This document shows, piece by piece, positions 16,850 through 24,989 of a stretch of 49,957 bases of DNA. Below the pieces are notes generated by a model. It saw nothing but the letters and a program-made list of their open reading frames with translations. It made no database searches and was not told the DNA's origin. The DNA is from Bacteroidales bacterium (lineage in GTDB: Bacteria; Bacteroidota; Bacteroidia; Bacteroidales; P3), in the NCBI GenBank assembly GCA_031262295.1, contig JAISIA010000061.1, positions 1 to 49,957 of the forward strand. The letters run 5' to 3'. Numbering within the stretch: the first letter of the stretch is position 1; each line of letters opens with the position of its first letter. The position numbers were made by a program, and so were the translations under genes.

Positions 16850-17650
16850 TTATAAGTACTTTACTCTATTTTCTTTCTCTTTTAAGAATAAGGGGACAAA
16901 ATTACAAAACTTTTTATTAAGAATTGCAACAATTCTCTCTTTTATAAAATGTTCACTTTCAAAATGTCCTATTTCAGCTAAAAGTATTGCATTTTCATTG
17001 TCTAATAATTGATGATATTTTATCTCTCCGCTAATGAAAATATCTGCTTTTTGTTCAATAGCTTTTTCAATTAAGAAGGCTCCTCCGCCACCACAGAGAG
17101 CAACTTTTTTAATTTGTTTCACCTTATTTGAATTGTATTTTATGTAAGAGAGATTTAATTTTTCCTTTAAGTAAATTAGGAAGTCTTTTGTTGAAATTTC
17201 CTTTTCCAATTCTCCTAATGCACCGCCACCTAAATAGTTTTCATCCTTAAAAATCCTATCATTGGTTAGGGGTTTGAAGTTTATAAGTCCTATTTTTTCA
17301 GCAAGTATTCCATTAACTCCATTAAAGGCATTATCCATATTTGTATGGCAACAATAGAGTGTAATATTGTTTTTAATAGCCTTTACAATTATTTTCCCTA
17401 ATTGAGAATTGTAGTCAATGTTTTTTAAATTATTAAATATTATGGGATGATGAGAAATTATTAAATTGCAGTTTTTCTCCATTGCCTCATCAATAATATC
17501 CTCTGAAACATCCAAACAAATATATGCTCCTAAGCAATCCTTTTGAGTATCTCCTAAAATAAGACCTGAATTATCATAAGTCTCCTGCCAATAAAGGGGA
17601 GAAAATTTTTCTATTTCTTCAATAATTTCTCTAATTCTTACCTTATCCAT
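16850..17650 (-). CDS. NIF3-like dinuclear metal-binding protein
   Basis: A 266-residue NIF3/DUF34 protein. Metal-ligand stretches of the family are seen: NLIISHHPIIF with paired histidines, CCHTNMDNAFNGVNG and the C-terminal GHFESEHF. It is at the short end for Bacteroidota, which often carry an extra middle (PII-like) domain of about 100 residues; here only a compact form is present. The function of the family is unsettled; some members have been tied to GTP cyclohydrolase-like or metal chaperone roles. It lies 31 bp after pnp and before its common partner, the zinc-ribbon protein. Confidence 0.88.
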   Translation of the reverse strand: MDKVRIREIIEEIEKFSPLYWQETYDNSGLILGDTQKDCLGAYICLDVSEDIIDEAMEKNCNLIISHHPIIFNNLKNIDYNSQLGKIIVKAIKNNITLYCCHTNMDNAFNGVNGILAEKIGLINFKPLTNDRIFKDENYLGGGALGELEKEISTKDFLIYLKEKLNLSYIKYNSNKVKQIKKVALCGGGGAFLIEKAIEQKADIFISGEIKYHQLLDNENAILLAEIGHFESEHFIKERIVAILNKKFCNFVPLFLKEKENRVKYL

Positions 17651-17681
17651 ATTAGTTTATTGTTTTTCTTTGTTTTTTATT

Positions 17682-18494
17682 CTAAATCTCCCCAACTAAT
17701 TGCTCAATTAATACCATAATTTTCTCTTGTGCATCCTTTCCCGATTGAATAACCTCTGCCATTGTTGGCGTTTCACTTTTGTCTTCCTTAAATATATTGG
17801 ATATTAAACTTAGAGCGAAGACCTCCATATTGGAATGTACTCCCACTATAACCTCAGGAACTGTACTCATTCCAACGCATGATGCACCTGCATTACGGAA
17901 AAAGACATACTCAGCAGGCGTTTCAAAACTTGGACCTGTTAAACCAAGATAAACACCTTTATGAATTTTTATATTATTTCTTTTAGCTACTCTTTCTGCC
18001 TTTTCAATTAATAGGGGAGAATATGCCTTATTCATAGCTGGAAACCTTATTCCCAATCTCTCATCGTTTGGTCCAATCAATGGATTTGGTAATAAGTTTA
18101 TATGATCTTCAATTATCATCAAATCTCCTGAATGAAATAGTGGATTAACTCCTCCTGAGGCATTGGTTATAATTAGGTATTTTACCCCTAATTCTTTCAT
18201 AATACGAATAGGAAACGTTACTTGCTCCATAGAATATCCTTCATAATAGTGAAAACGTCCTTGCATTGCAATGACATTTCTTCCAGCAAGCGTTCCAAAT
18301 ATCAAATTACTCTTGTGCCCTTCAACGGTTGAAATGGGAAAATTGGGAATAGAGGAGTAGGGAATTATTGTTTTTGATTCTATTTTTTCAACAATATTTG
18401 CCAAACCACTTCCACATACTATACCTATAAGAGGTTTTGTCTTTATCCTATCTTGCAAAAATAGGGCTGTTTCTTTTATTTTTTCGTATATCAT
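17682..18494 (-). CDS. Purine nucleoside phosphorylase, trimeric type
   Basis: A 270-residue type I phosphorylase that splits inosine and guanosine with phosphate in purine salvage. Motifs in order are GIVCGSGLA (phosphate loop), VEGHKSNLIFG, MQGRFHYYEGYS, ITNASGGVNP and the purine pocket VGMSTVPEV. It overlaps the end of lpxK by 47 bp. The first residues (MIYEKIKETALFLQ) match the family start and no later in-frame Met gives a full protein, so the overlap is real. It follows lpxK in the operon and is translated by coupling. Confidence 0.92.
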   Translation of the reverse strand: MIYEKIKETALFLQDRIKTKPLIGIVCGSGLANIVEKIESKTIIPYSSIPNFPISTVEGHKSNLIFGTLAGRNVIAMQGRFHYYEGYSMEQVTFPIRIMKELGVKYLIITNASGGVNPLFHSGDLMIIEDHINLLPNPLIGPNDERLGIRFPAMNKAYSPLLIEKAERVAKRNNIKIHKGVYLGLTGPSFETPAEYVFFRNAGASCVGMSTVPEVIVGVHSNMEVFALSLISNIFKEDKSETPTMAEVIQSGKDAQEKIMVLIEQLVGEI

Positions 18495-19524
18495 CTTCTA
18501 TTATATTATTAAATTTTGCATTTGTATCATCCTTGTCAAGAATTTGTGTTTCTATTGGCAGGACATATATTGGTAGGTCTTTTAATTTGTCGAATAATTT
18601 CAGCTTTGTAGCATCCTTTTGTGTTGTAATAATTATTGTATTTCCTTTATATAGATTATATAATTCAACTATTCTTTCAATATCATTCCTATTAAAAATA
18701 TGGTGATCTTCATATTTTATAGTCTTTATCAGCTTTGAAGCCTTTTCTAAATAGGTTATAATTGAGTAATTATTGGCAATAGCAGTGATTAATATTGTAT
18801 TTTTATTCTCTAAACTTTCTTTTATTTCTTCATCAAAAAGAAAATATGGTTCCTTATACACGATATTGGAGAAAAAAACCTTTTGTTCTTTTTTTGGATT
18901 AATATTTTTAATGAAGTATTTTCTATCTTTCAAAGATAAATTTTCTTTTGTTTTTGTTACAACTATATAATTTGCTCTCTTATATCCTTGTTTTTGTTCC
19001 CTCAATAAGCCAAAAGGAAGAATTTTATCCTTGAAATAAGGTTTTTTATATTCGGTTAGAAGTATTGAAATTGTTGGTTTTAGTTTTCTAAATTGAAAAC
19101 AATCATCCAAAATAATAATATCTAAATTATCTATTCTTTCCTCTAAAAGGGCAATACCTTTATTTCTATCCTTGCAAATAGCAACAACAATGTTTGGATT
19201 GTTGAGTTTTATCTGCAAAGGTTCATCTCCAACATCTATTGCATTATCTTTTTTTTGGTCAATTATTAAAAATCCTTTTCTCTTTCTTTTATATCCTGCT
19301 GAAAGAACTGCAATATTATAATGTGGAGAGAGAACTTGAATTAAATATTCAACCATTGGAGTCTTGCCAGAGCCTCCTGCGATGAGGTTTCCAATGGATA
19401 TAGTTGTTGTTTTGTGAGAATATGACTTTAATATTCCTACATCAAAAAGAAAATTTCTTATATAAACAACCACTCCATATAGGATTGATAGAGGGAAAAG
19501 CAAGTATGCAAAAAATACTCTCAT
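18448..19524 (-). CDS. lpxK: Tetraacyldisaccharide 4'-kinase
   Basis: A 358-residue membrane-linked kinase that phosphorylates the lipid A disaccharide at position 4'. A hydrophobic N-terminal segment (about 1-25) anchors it. The P-loop is at about 46-55 in GNLIAGGSGKTPMVEYL, and DIIILDDCFQFRKL carries the catalytic DD-x-x-Q region. It shows that lipid A is made here. Start at 19524 is 3 bp after the Rieske-like gene stop. Its end overlaps pnp by 47 bp. Confidence 0.94.
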   Translation of the reverse strand: MRVFFAYLLFPLSILYGVVVYIRNFLFDVGILKSYSHKTTTISIGNLIAGGSGKTPMVEYLIQVLSPHYNIAVLSAGYKRKRKGFLIIDQKKDNAIDVGDEPLQIKLNNPNIVVAICKDRNKGIALLEERIDNLDIIILDDCFQFRKLKPTISILLTEYKKPYFKDKILPFGLLREQKQGYKRANYIVVTKTKENLSLKDRKYFIKNINPKKEQKVFFSNIVYKEPYFLFDEEIKESLENKNTILITAIANNYSIITYLEKASKLIKTIKYEDHHIFNRNDIERIVELYNLYKGNTIIITTQKDATKLKLFDKLKDLPIYVLPIETQILDKDDTNAKFNNIIEDDIRKNKRNSPIFAR

Positions 19525-19527
19525 AAT

Positions 19528-19950
19528 TTAGTTGCAATTATAGACCATTAAATCCGTTCCATCAAAGTGTGTGCAGTATTGATATAGGCTTCTCTTTGCC
19601 TTACTATTTGAAGTTGGAGAACCATCTACATAAATAAATTGGGAATTACATTTATTGCACACAAGCAACATATTGCTTGTCTCATCCACATCCAACCTTC
19701 CATGACAATTATCCTCAGTACAAGAACGCTCAAATGCTATATACTCTCCATAATTTATGCGAAAAACGACAACACCTCTTAATCCTCCTTCAAAATATTC
19801 CCATCCTCTATTGCCTGTGTTTAGGTTATAGTATTCTGTACTTTCAGGATTTATTGCAAAATTTACATATCCGTAATCATAAACAAAGTCATCACAGGAG
19901 GAAAATATAAATATAAGTGTAAGAAATGCTAATACAATTTTTCTATTCAT
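19528..19950 (-). CDS. Rieske-like lipoprotein with altered ligands
   Basis: A 140-residue protein with a lipoprotein signal peptide ending FIFSSC (Cys 19). The rest follows Rieske-type lipoproteins of Bacteroidota: an N-terminal strand region, RGVVVFRINYGEYIAFERSC, a second cluster and the end SKAKRSLYQYCTHFDGTDLMVYN. Classical Rieske sites are C-x-H and C-x2-H. Here I see CTEDNCHGRL and CNKCNSQF, so the second histidine is a cysteine and the first pair is spaced differently. It may hold zinc or another cluster, or none. It lies 15 bp after the M28 gene in the long operon. Confidence 0.65.
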   Translation of the reverse strand: MNRKIVLAFLTLIFIFSSCDDFVYDYGYVNFAINPESTEYYNLNTGNRGWEYFEGGLRGVVVFRINYGEYIAFERSCTEDNCHGRLDVDETSNMLLVCNKCNSQFIYVDGSPTSNSKAKRSLYQYCTHFDGTDLMVYNCN

Positions 19951-19965
19951 TATATTCCTTAACGA

Positions 19966-20955
19966 TTATTGAGCACTATATATTGCAGTTAAACAAACCT
20001 CACCCACGATCTTCAATGTATTTGGACTAATGCAAGAAATATCATCCTTAATTGTGTGCCAAAAAGGAAAGAAACTTGTTGTCCTATCATGTTGAACAAT
20101 GTCTATCATTGGTATATTTAAGTTTTGATTTACCCAGACGTGGTCATCCATAACTCCACCTGTTAATTCGTTGATAAAAATACTTCCATATCCTCTATCA
20201 AAAGCCATATTCCAAACATTATTTAGTATGGATGAGGCGTAGTAATTGCTTTGTTCTTCCTTTGTAAAGCAAGGTTTATGGTATCCAACCATATCTAATA
20301 ATATGCCAAAGCGGGCTTGATAGAAGGGTTTGTGAGGATTCTTAGACCAATATTGAGAACCCAAACACCAATCACTTTGATCCATTATATTTGAAGTCTC
20401 ATCCCAATTAGGTGCTCCTTGATCTTCCAAGTCAAAAAGCACAATATCCACCCCAATATTCGGCATGTCCTCCTTAATACATCTTGCAATTTCCATCAAA
20501 ACTCCAACTCCTGATGCTCCATCATTTGCTCCTATAATTGGGCTATGCCAATTTTTCTCATCCGGATCGTTATCTGCCCAAAGCCGAGAGTCCCAATGGG
20601 CAGCTAAAAGTATGCGTTCAGTTTTTGAACTATTGAAAGAGGCAATTATATTCACTCCTTCAACATTTTTTTCGTTGTATAGTTTTGTATAAAACTTTTG
20701 ACGAATAACAGTATCTGCAATTTTTTCAAAGAAAGACACAATATAATTCTCACAAAGATTGTGTGCCTTTGTTTGAGGTGCTCTTGGACCAAAGTCACAT
20801 TGAGTCTTTACATACAGAAAAGCACTATCTTGATTAAAGGATGGAATTTTTACATCTGCGTATGTAAATCTTTTTTCCTCCTTTTTCTCCTTTTTCTTTT
20901 GGCAAGCAGAAAAACTAAGGGCAAAAACCAATAATATAAGTAGGTATTTTTTCAT
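19966..20955 (-). CDS. M28-family lipoprotein, glutaminyl cyclase-like
   Basis: I take ATG 20955, giving 329 residues: it starts with a lipoprotein signal MKKYLLILLVFALSFSAC, while the longer ORF from 21000 would add 15 residues with no signal and overlap cysS. Single-zinc or di-zinc site stretches of M28 are visible: LLAAHWDSRLWADND, GANDGASGVGVLMEIAR, VLFDLEDQGAPN, and the final HTIKDD. The pattern and the WCLGSQYW stretch fit the Bacteroidota group related to glutaminyl-peptide cyclotransferases, which make N-terminal pyroglutamate; aminopeptidase activity is an alternative. Located at the outer or inner membrane, facing the periplasm. Confidence 0.85.
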   Translation of the reverse strand: MKKYLLILLVFALSFSACQKKKEKKEEKRFTYADVKIPSFNQDSAFLYVKTQCDFGPRAPQTKAHNLCENYIVSFFEKIADTVIRQKFYTKLYNEKNVEGVNIIASFNSSKTERILLAAHWDSRLWADNDPDEKNWHSPIIGANDGASGVGVLMEIARCIKEDMPNIGVDIVLFDLEDQGAPNWDETSNIMDQSDWCLGSQYWSKNPHKPFYQARFGILLDMVGYHKPCFTKEEQSNYYASSILNNVWNMAFDRGYGSIFINELTGGVMDDHVWVNQNLNIPMIDIVQHDRTTSFFPFWHTIKDDISCISPNTLKIVGEVCLTAIYSAQ

Positions 20956-20965
20956 TTTCTTCTCT

Positions 20966-22435
20966 TTATTCAATAGTCCAACTAACCTCATCCTTACCAT
21001 CCTTTATCCTAACGCCCAAATCCAAAAGTTCATCTCTTAATTTGTCAGATAAAGCCCAATCTTTATTTTCCCTTGCCTTTTGTCTTTGCTCAATTATCAT
21101 TTTAATTAAGCCTTCAATTAAAGGCATCGTATTTGAGGATTGTTCATCTACTATCCCTAAAACTCTAAAAAGCCATTTATCAAATAAGGAATAAAGAGCC
21201 TCTTTTCCCTTTTTATCAATCTTTTCTTTTCCATCCAATAGTTTATTTACCATTGTTGCAGCCTCAAAAAGATGAGATATAACTATTGGAGTAGAAAAAT
21301 CGTCATTCATAGCTTCAATACACTTTTCTTCAATTACTTTAATTTCATCTCCAATTGTGCTTTGGTTTGACTCAATAATAGAAGGAATATTCTTTTTTGC
21401 TTCCAATAATTTCTTTAATCCTTTTTCTGCTGCAAGAAGTGCTTCATTTGAAAAATCCAAAGTTGAACGATAATGAGCTTGAAGAATGAAAAAACGTATT
21501 ACCATAGGAGAAAAAGCCCTCTCTAAAAGAGGATGGTTGCCCGAAAAGAACTCTTCCAACTTTATAGAATTGTTTAAACTCTTTCCCATCTTTTGTCCTT
21601 TTATTGTAATCATATTATTATGCATCCAATACTTTGCAGGCTCTTTATTAAAGGCACAAAGGCTTTGAGCAATCTCACTTTCGTGATGAGGAAATAGAAG
21701 ATCTAAACCCCCTCCGTGAATATCGAATCTCTCACCAAGATATTTTGAACTCATAGCTGTACATTCTAAATGCCAACCAGGAAATCCCTCGCTCCAAGGA
21801 GAAGGCCATCGCATAATATGTCCTTTATCTGCTTTTTTCCAAAGAGCAAAATCAATAGCATTGTGCTTTTGTTCTTGTCCATCTAAATGTCTTGTTGAAG
21901 ACATCATATCTTCTATAACCCTATTTGAGAGGATTCCGTACTTGTGAGTTGCATCTTGGTATTTCTGAACATCAAAATAAACACTTCCTTCTGAAATGTA
22001 GGCATAGCCACTATCAAGAATCTTTTGAACAATTTCTATTTGCTCAATTATATGTCCAGAAGCATTAGGTTGGATATTTGGACGTAGAACATTCAAAGCG
22101 TCCATTGCGTCAAGGTATTTCTTAGTATAGTATTGTGCAATTTCCATTGGCTCCAACTTTTCTAATGCTGCCTTTTTCTCTATCTTATCTTCCCCATCGT
22201 CAGAATCGTTTTCCAAATGCCCAACATCGGTAATGTTCCTAACGTAACGAACCTTGTAATTTTTCTCTTTTAAGAAACGAACCACTATATCAAATGTAAT
22301 TGCAGAGCGAGCGTGACCCAAATGTGCATCTCCATAAACGGTGGGACCGCAAACATAAATCCCAACGTGATCTTTTGTTAATGGAACAAAAACTTCTTTT
22401 TTTCTGCTTAGTGTATTGTATATTTGTAAATCCAT
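20966..22435 (-). CDS. cysS: Cysteinyl-tRNA synthetase
   Basis: A 489-residue class I aminoacyl-tRNA synthetase, full length. Signature regions: [17 protein letters not shown] (zinc Cys and HIGH-type box) near the N-terminus, [13 protein letters not shown] and [11 protein letters not shown] (zinc ligands), and KMGKSLNN (KMSKS loop; here KMGKS). The last 100 residues form the anticodon-binding helices. It lies 83 bp after the LolE-like gene and 10 bp before the M28 start, in the long housekeeping operon. Confidence 0.97.
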   Translation of the reverse strand: MDLQIYNTLSRKKEVFVPLTKDHVGIYVCGPTVYGDAHLGHARSAITFDIVVRFLKEKNYKVRYVRNITDVGHLENDSDDGEDKIEKKAALEKLEPMEIAQYYTKKYLDAMDALNVLRPNIQPNASGHIIEQIEIVQKILDSGYAYISEGSVYFDVQKYQDATHKYGILSNRVIEDMMSSTRHLDGQEQKHNAIDFALWKKADKGHIMRWPSPWSEGFPGWHLECTAMSSKYLGERFDIHGGGLDLLFPHHESEIAQSLCAFNKEPAKYWMHNNMITIKGQKMGKSLNNSIKLEEFFSGNHPLLERAFSPMVIRFFILQAHYRSTLDFSNEALLAAEKGLKKLLEAKKNIPSIIESNQSTIGDEIKVIEEKCIEAMNDDFSTPIVISHLFEAATMVNKLLDGKEKIDKKGKEALYSLFDKWLFRVLGIVDEQSSNTMPLIEGLIKMIIEQRQKARENKDWALSDKLRDELLDLGVRIKDGKDEVSWTIE

Positions 22436-22518
22436 AAATATATTATTTTAATGCCAATTCCTAAATAATACCTATCAATATAAAAAAATCAATTCTTTTA
22501 AATTAAACTTAATAAAAA

Positions 22519-23748
22519 CTATATCTTTATTTTATAATCAAATTTTATCCTACTTATAATTATCCAAAGACAAATAAATGCAATAAATAGAACGAGCAAA
22601 AGTATGGAAACAATATCCCATAACCTTAAAACAATAGGGAAGGAATCAACAACCATTCCGCTCTGCCCAACACCAATTATTCCAAATTTTTGTTGAATAA
22701 AACATATAATAATTCCTAATAAAAGCCCCAATAAGGCACCGATTGAGGAAAGCAAAAGCCCATTTATAAAATATATACTCTTTACCTTATATAGACTAAA
22801 GCCCATTGAACGCATAATCATTATATCTTTCCTCTTGTCCATAATCAAAAGGGAAAGTGCTCCCATAACATTGAAAGTAGCAATAAAAATTATGAAAGAA
22901 AGAATTAGATAAACCCCCAAACGCTCTGCCTTAACCACACTCTGATATAAGGGTTCTTGTTCATAAATATCCTTAATAGAAAAGTCATCTTTTAAAATTT
23001 CTGAAATCTCTTTCTTTAATGAAGGAATATCTTTTTCTTTTTTTGGAGCTATAAATATTGAACTTACCTCATTTTGAGCATAATTTAGTATATCCCTTGC
23101 AAAGGATATTGGAACAAAAATTGTATTTTCGTCCATAGAAGATGTAACTTGAAAACATCCAGAATATATTATCCTTCTGCTTGAAAAAGCATCCTCTGGG
23201 GTTAAAGTTAAAGCGTTTTCTCTTTTTGGAACAATTACATTTAGGAATGCACCCATTATATCTGCATTTTGAGGTAAGCCTAAATTATATGCAACACCTA
23301 TACCCAAAATTGCAGAATATTCACCATATCTTTCTAAGGAAAACTTCCCAAAAACTATGCAACTATCAATATTATTTATTAATTTATAGTTCTCATCCAC
23401 ACCTTTTAGTTCCACTAATTGCTCATTTTGATTAAAGGTAATTAGGGCATTTTCTTCAATTATTGGGGAAATGGTTTTTATTTTCTCTAATTTAGCAATC
23501 CTATCATAAGGAATGCTGTCCAAGGAAAAAGTTTTCCCTATATGTTTTTCAATTATTAAAGGAGGATTATTAGCAGATAGAATCTTTTGTCCAACGGTTG
23601 TAAAGCCATTAAATACGGAAATCACCACCAAAAGAGCCATAGTTGTTATTGCAATTCCAATAACAGAGATAAGGGATATAATATTTATAACCCTCATCTT
23701 TTTTTTTGAAAAGAAATAACGCCAAGCAATAAATAGGGAAAGATTCAT
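22519..23748 (-). CDS. LolC/LolE-type ABC transporter permease
   Basis: A 409-residue MacB/FtsX-type permease. One transmembrane segment lies near 20-48 (INIISLISVIGIAITTMALL), a large periplasmic domain follows (about 50-270), then three segments near 275-305, 320-350 and 372-402. This is the layout of LolC/E, which extract lipoproteins from the inner membrane for carriage to the outer membrane. The ATPase partner (LolD) is not in the window. It follows rbfA by 12 bp. The many lipoproteins encoded here would be its cargo. Confidence 0.88.
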   Translation of the reverse strand: MNLSLFIAWRYFFSKKKMRVINIISLISVIGIAITTMALLVVISVFNGFTTVGQKILSANNPPLIIEKHIGKTFSLDSIPYDRIAKLEKIKTISPIIEENALITFNQNEQLVELKGVDENYKLINNIDSCIVFGKFSLERYGEYSAILGIGVAYNLGLPQNADIMGAFLNVIVPKRENALTLTPEDAFSSRRIIYSGCFQVTSSMDENTIFVPISFARDILNYAQNEVSSIFIAPKKEKDIPSLKKEISEILKDDFSIKDIYEQEPLYQSVVKAERLGVYLILSFIIFIATFNVMGALSLLIMDKRKDIMIMRSMGFSLYKVKSIYFINGLLLSSIGALLGLLLGIIICFIQQKFGIIGVGQSGMVVDSFPIVLRLWDIVSILLLVLFIAFICLWIIISRIKFDYKIKI

Positions 23749-23760
23749 TTTAAGATTTTT

Positions 23761-24105
23761 TTACTTTTTTAAAAGCCTGTCTATATTTTCTAAATAATCC
23801 AAAGAATCGTCTATAAAGAAACTTATTTGAGGAATAATTCTCAATTGGTTCTTTACCCTTGCGGCAAGCCTCATTCTAAGAAGAGCTTTTTTTTCATTGA
23901 GCAACTTAAAAATAAAATCTACACTCTTATTATGCAAAGGAAATATGCTTACATATAAACGTGCTATAGATAAATCAGGAGAAACCTTAACCTGTGTAAT
24001 AGTAATTAATGCTCCAAAGAATAAATCATTAGCCTCTTTCTGCAATATGTCACCCATATCTTTTTGTAAAAGACGAGAAACTTTCTGTAATCTTGTTTGA
24101 TCCAT
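23761..24105 (-). CDS. rbfA: Ribosome-binding factor A
   Basis: A 114-residue KH-fold protein that helps mature the 30S subunit. It starts MDQTRLQKVSRLLQKDMGDILQ, with the central VKVSPDLSIARLYVSIFP strand pair and the late RLAARVKNQLRIIPQISFFID, all typical. It is the first gene of the long minus operon that ends at pyrC. The promoter of element copy 4 points at it from about 650 bp upstream; a weak -7 box TATTTTTG (24118-24111, minus) is very close to the start codon. Confidence 0.92.
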   Translation of the reverse strand: MDQTRLQKVSRLLQKDMGDILQKEANDLFFGALITITQVKVSPDLSIARLYVSIFPLHNKSVDFIFKLLNEKKALLRMRLAARVKNQLRIIPQISFFIDDSLDYLENIDRLLKK

Positions 24106-24503
24106 ATTTGCAAAAATACAATCTTTTGTTTAATTGTTTGTAATTATTAGAAATTTTAAATTAAACCTAAGAGAAAAAACTTGGAAAATGAATTTTTATA
24201 ATATCATCATCCCTTTCCTCATCTACTATTTCAAACAAATATATAATCAAATTCTATAAATTCCCAATTTATTTAACATTTCACACCCCTTTTTTTACCC
24301 CTTTTTTAACACTTTAGTAAATTTTTTCGCCAAAATTTAACATTTTTTAACATTTGACTCAAAATTTCAATTTTTACTATGCAAAAATTTGTTAAAATTT
24401 TTCTACATTCTCAAATACTTAATTATCAATATGCTTTATGGAAATTTTAATCCATTTTTTCAGATTTTTCATTAAAAAATCCAAATTCTAATTTTTCCAG
24501 AAA

Positions 24504-24612
24504 AAAACGAAGATTTTTTCAAAAAAAACGCTGTTTTGTTTTGCTAAAACGAAGAAATAATTTTCTAAAACAAGGTTTTATTTTGCTAAAACGAAGAAAT
24601 ATTTTTTCTAAA
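24504..24612. repeat. 21-bp phased array, copy 4 (five units)
   Basis: AAAAC boxes end at 24508, 24529, 24550, 24571 and 24592, all 21 bp apart. Unit 2 is AAAAC-GCT-GTTTT and unit 4 is AAAAC-AAG-GTTTT, so dyad arms are kept with different centres. Confidence 0.92.
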
Positions 24613-24662
24613 ATCTTGTTTTTATTTTATTAAATTATTAATATATAAATATATAACCAGAC

Positions 24663-24696
24663 TTCCGTTAGGAAAAAATAAAGGTCGGTTGCCGAC
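24663..24696 (-). repeat. Double-hairpin cassette in copy 4
   Basis: TTCC-GTTA-GGAA (24663-24674) and GTCGG-TTG-CCGAC (24684-24696); on the minus strand the GC hairpin comes first, followed by CTTTATTTT. Here it sits between array and promoter, unlike in copies 6 and 7. Confidence 0.7.
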
Positions 24697-24726
24697 AAAT
24701 AAGTTATGGGAAAAATATTATGTTTT

Positions 24727-24785
24727 TTGCCTTAAAAGGAAACTTTGTTTCGGCAAAGATATAAAATTATTTTCAAAAATGCAAA
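24727..24785 (-). promoter_or_regulatory. Element promoter, copy 4, facing rbfA operon
   Basis: Minus-strand TTTG (24785-24782), 20 bp, TATCTTTG (24761-24754). TTGCC (24727-24731) and GGCAA (24752-24756) span 30 bp. Transcription would run through the cassette and the array and could reach rbfA at 24105. Confidence 0.7.
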
Positions 24786-24814
24786 CGGCAATTTTCAGTT
24801 TTGAAATTTTGAAT

Positions 24815-24840
24815 TTAACATTTGAAGGAAAAAATGTTAA
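24815..24840. promoter_or_regulatory. 9-bp dyad upstream of element promoter, copy 4
   Basis: TTAACATTT (24815-24823), 8 nt, AAATGTTAA (24832-24840), 29 bp from the -33 box. Confidence 0.65.
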
Positions 24841-24931
24841 AAATAAAAAAAATGATATGTTTTTCTTTTTACTTGTTTAATGAAAAAAATCTTTATTTTC
24901 ATACGAAAAACTCTGTATTTTGCGTTGTATT

Positions 24932-24962
24932 TTTGTTGATTTAGTAATTTATATTATCTTTG
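24932..24962 (+). promoter_or_regulatory. guaB promoter
   Basis: TTTG (24932-24935), 19 bp, TATCTTTG (24955-24962), followed by a 27-bp leader to the ATG. It lacks the TTGCC/GGCAA dyad. Confidence 0.7.
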
Positions 24963-24989
24963 CACGAATATATTTTAGAGTAAAAGAAA

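Larger units (their letters stand above)
24270..24850 (+). repeat. Intergenic element copy 4 (subfamily 1, near complete)
   Basis: It fills the divergent rbfA-guaB gap. The TTAACA-rich left end with CCCCTTTTTTTACCCC, the five-unit array, a hairpin cassette (24663-24696), the minus promoter and the 9-bp dyad are in order. End repeats: TCAAAATTTCAA (24359-24370) and TTGAAATTTTGA (24801-24812). It is the closest relative of copy 2, inverted. Confidence 0.88.

Noticed and set aside
20956..21000. Longer start of the M28 gene
   Set aside because: The extra 15 residues hide the signal peptide and overlap cysS; ATG 20955 begins a standard lipoprotein signal.
24504..24612. CRISPR-like array
   Set aside because: Units follow one another at 21 bp with no unique spacers, the same units recur at every locus, and no cas gene is near.
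24689..24880. 63-residue plus-strand ORF before guaB
   Set aside because: It lies wholly in element copy 4, across the promoter and dyad; the same stretch in copies 1, 5 and 6 is not open.
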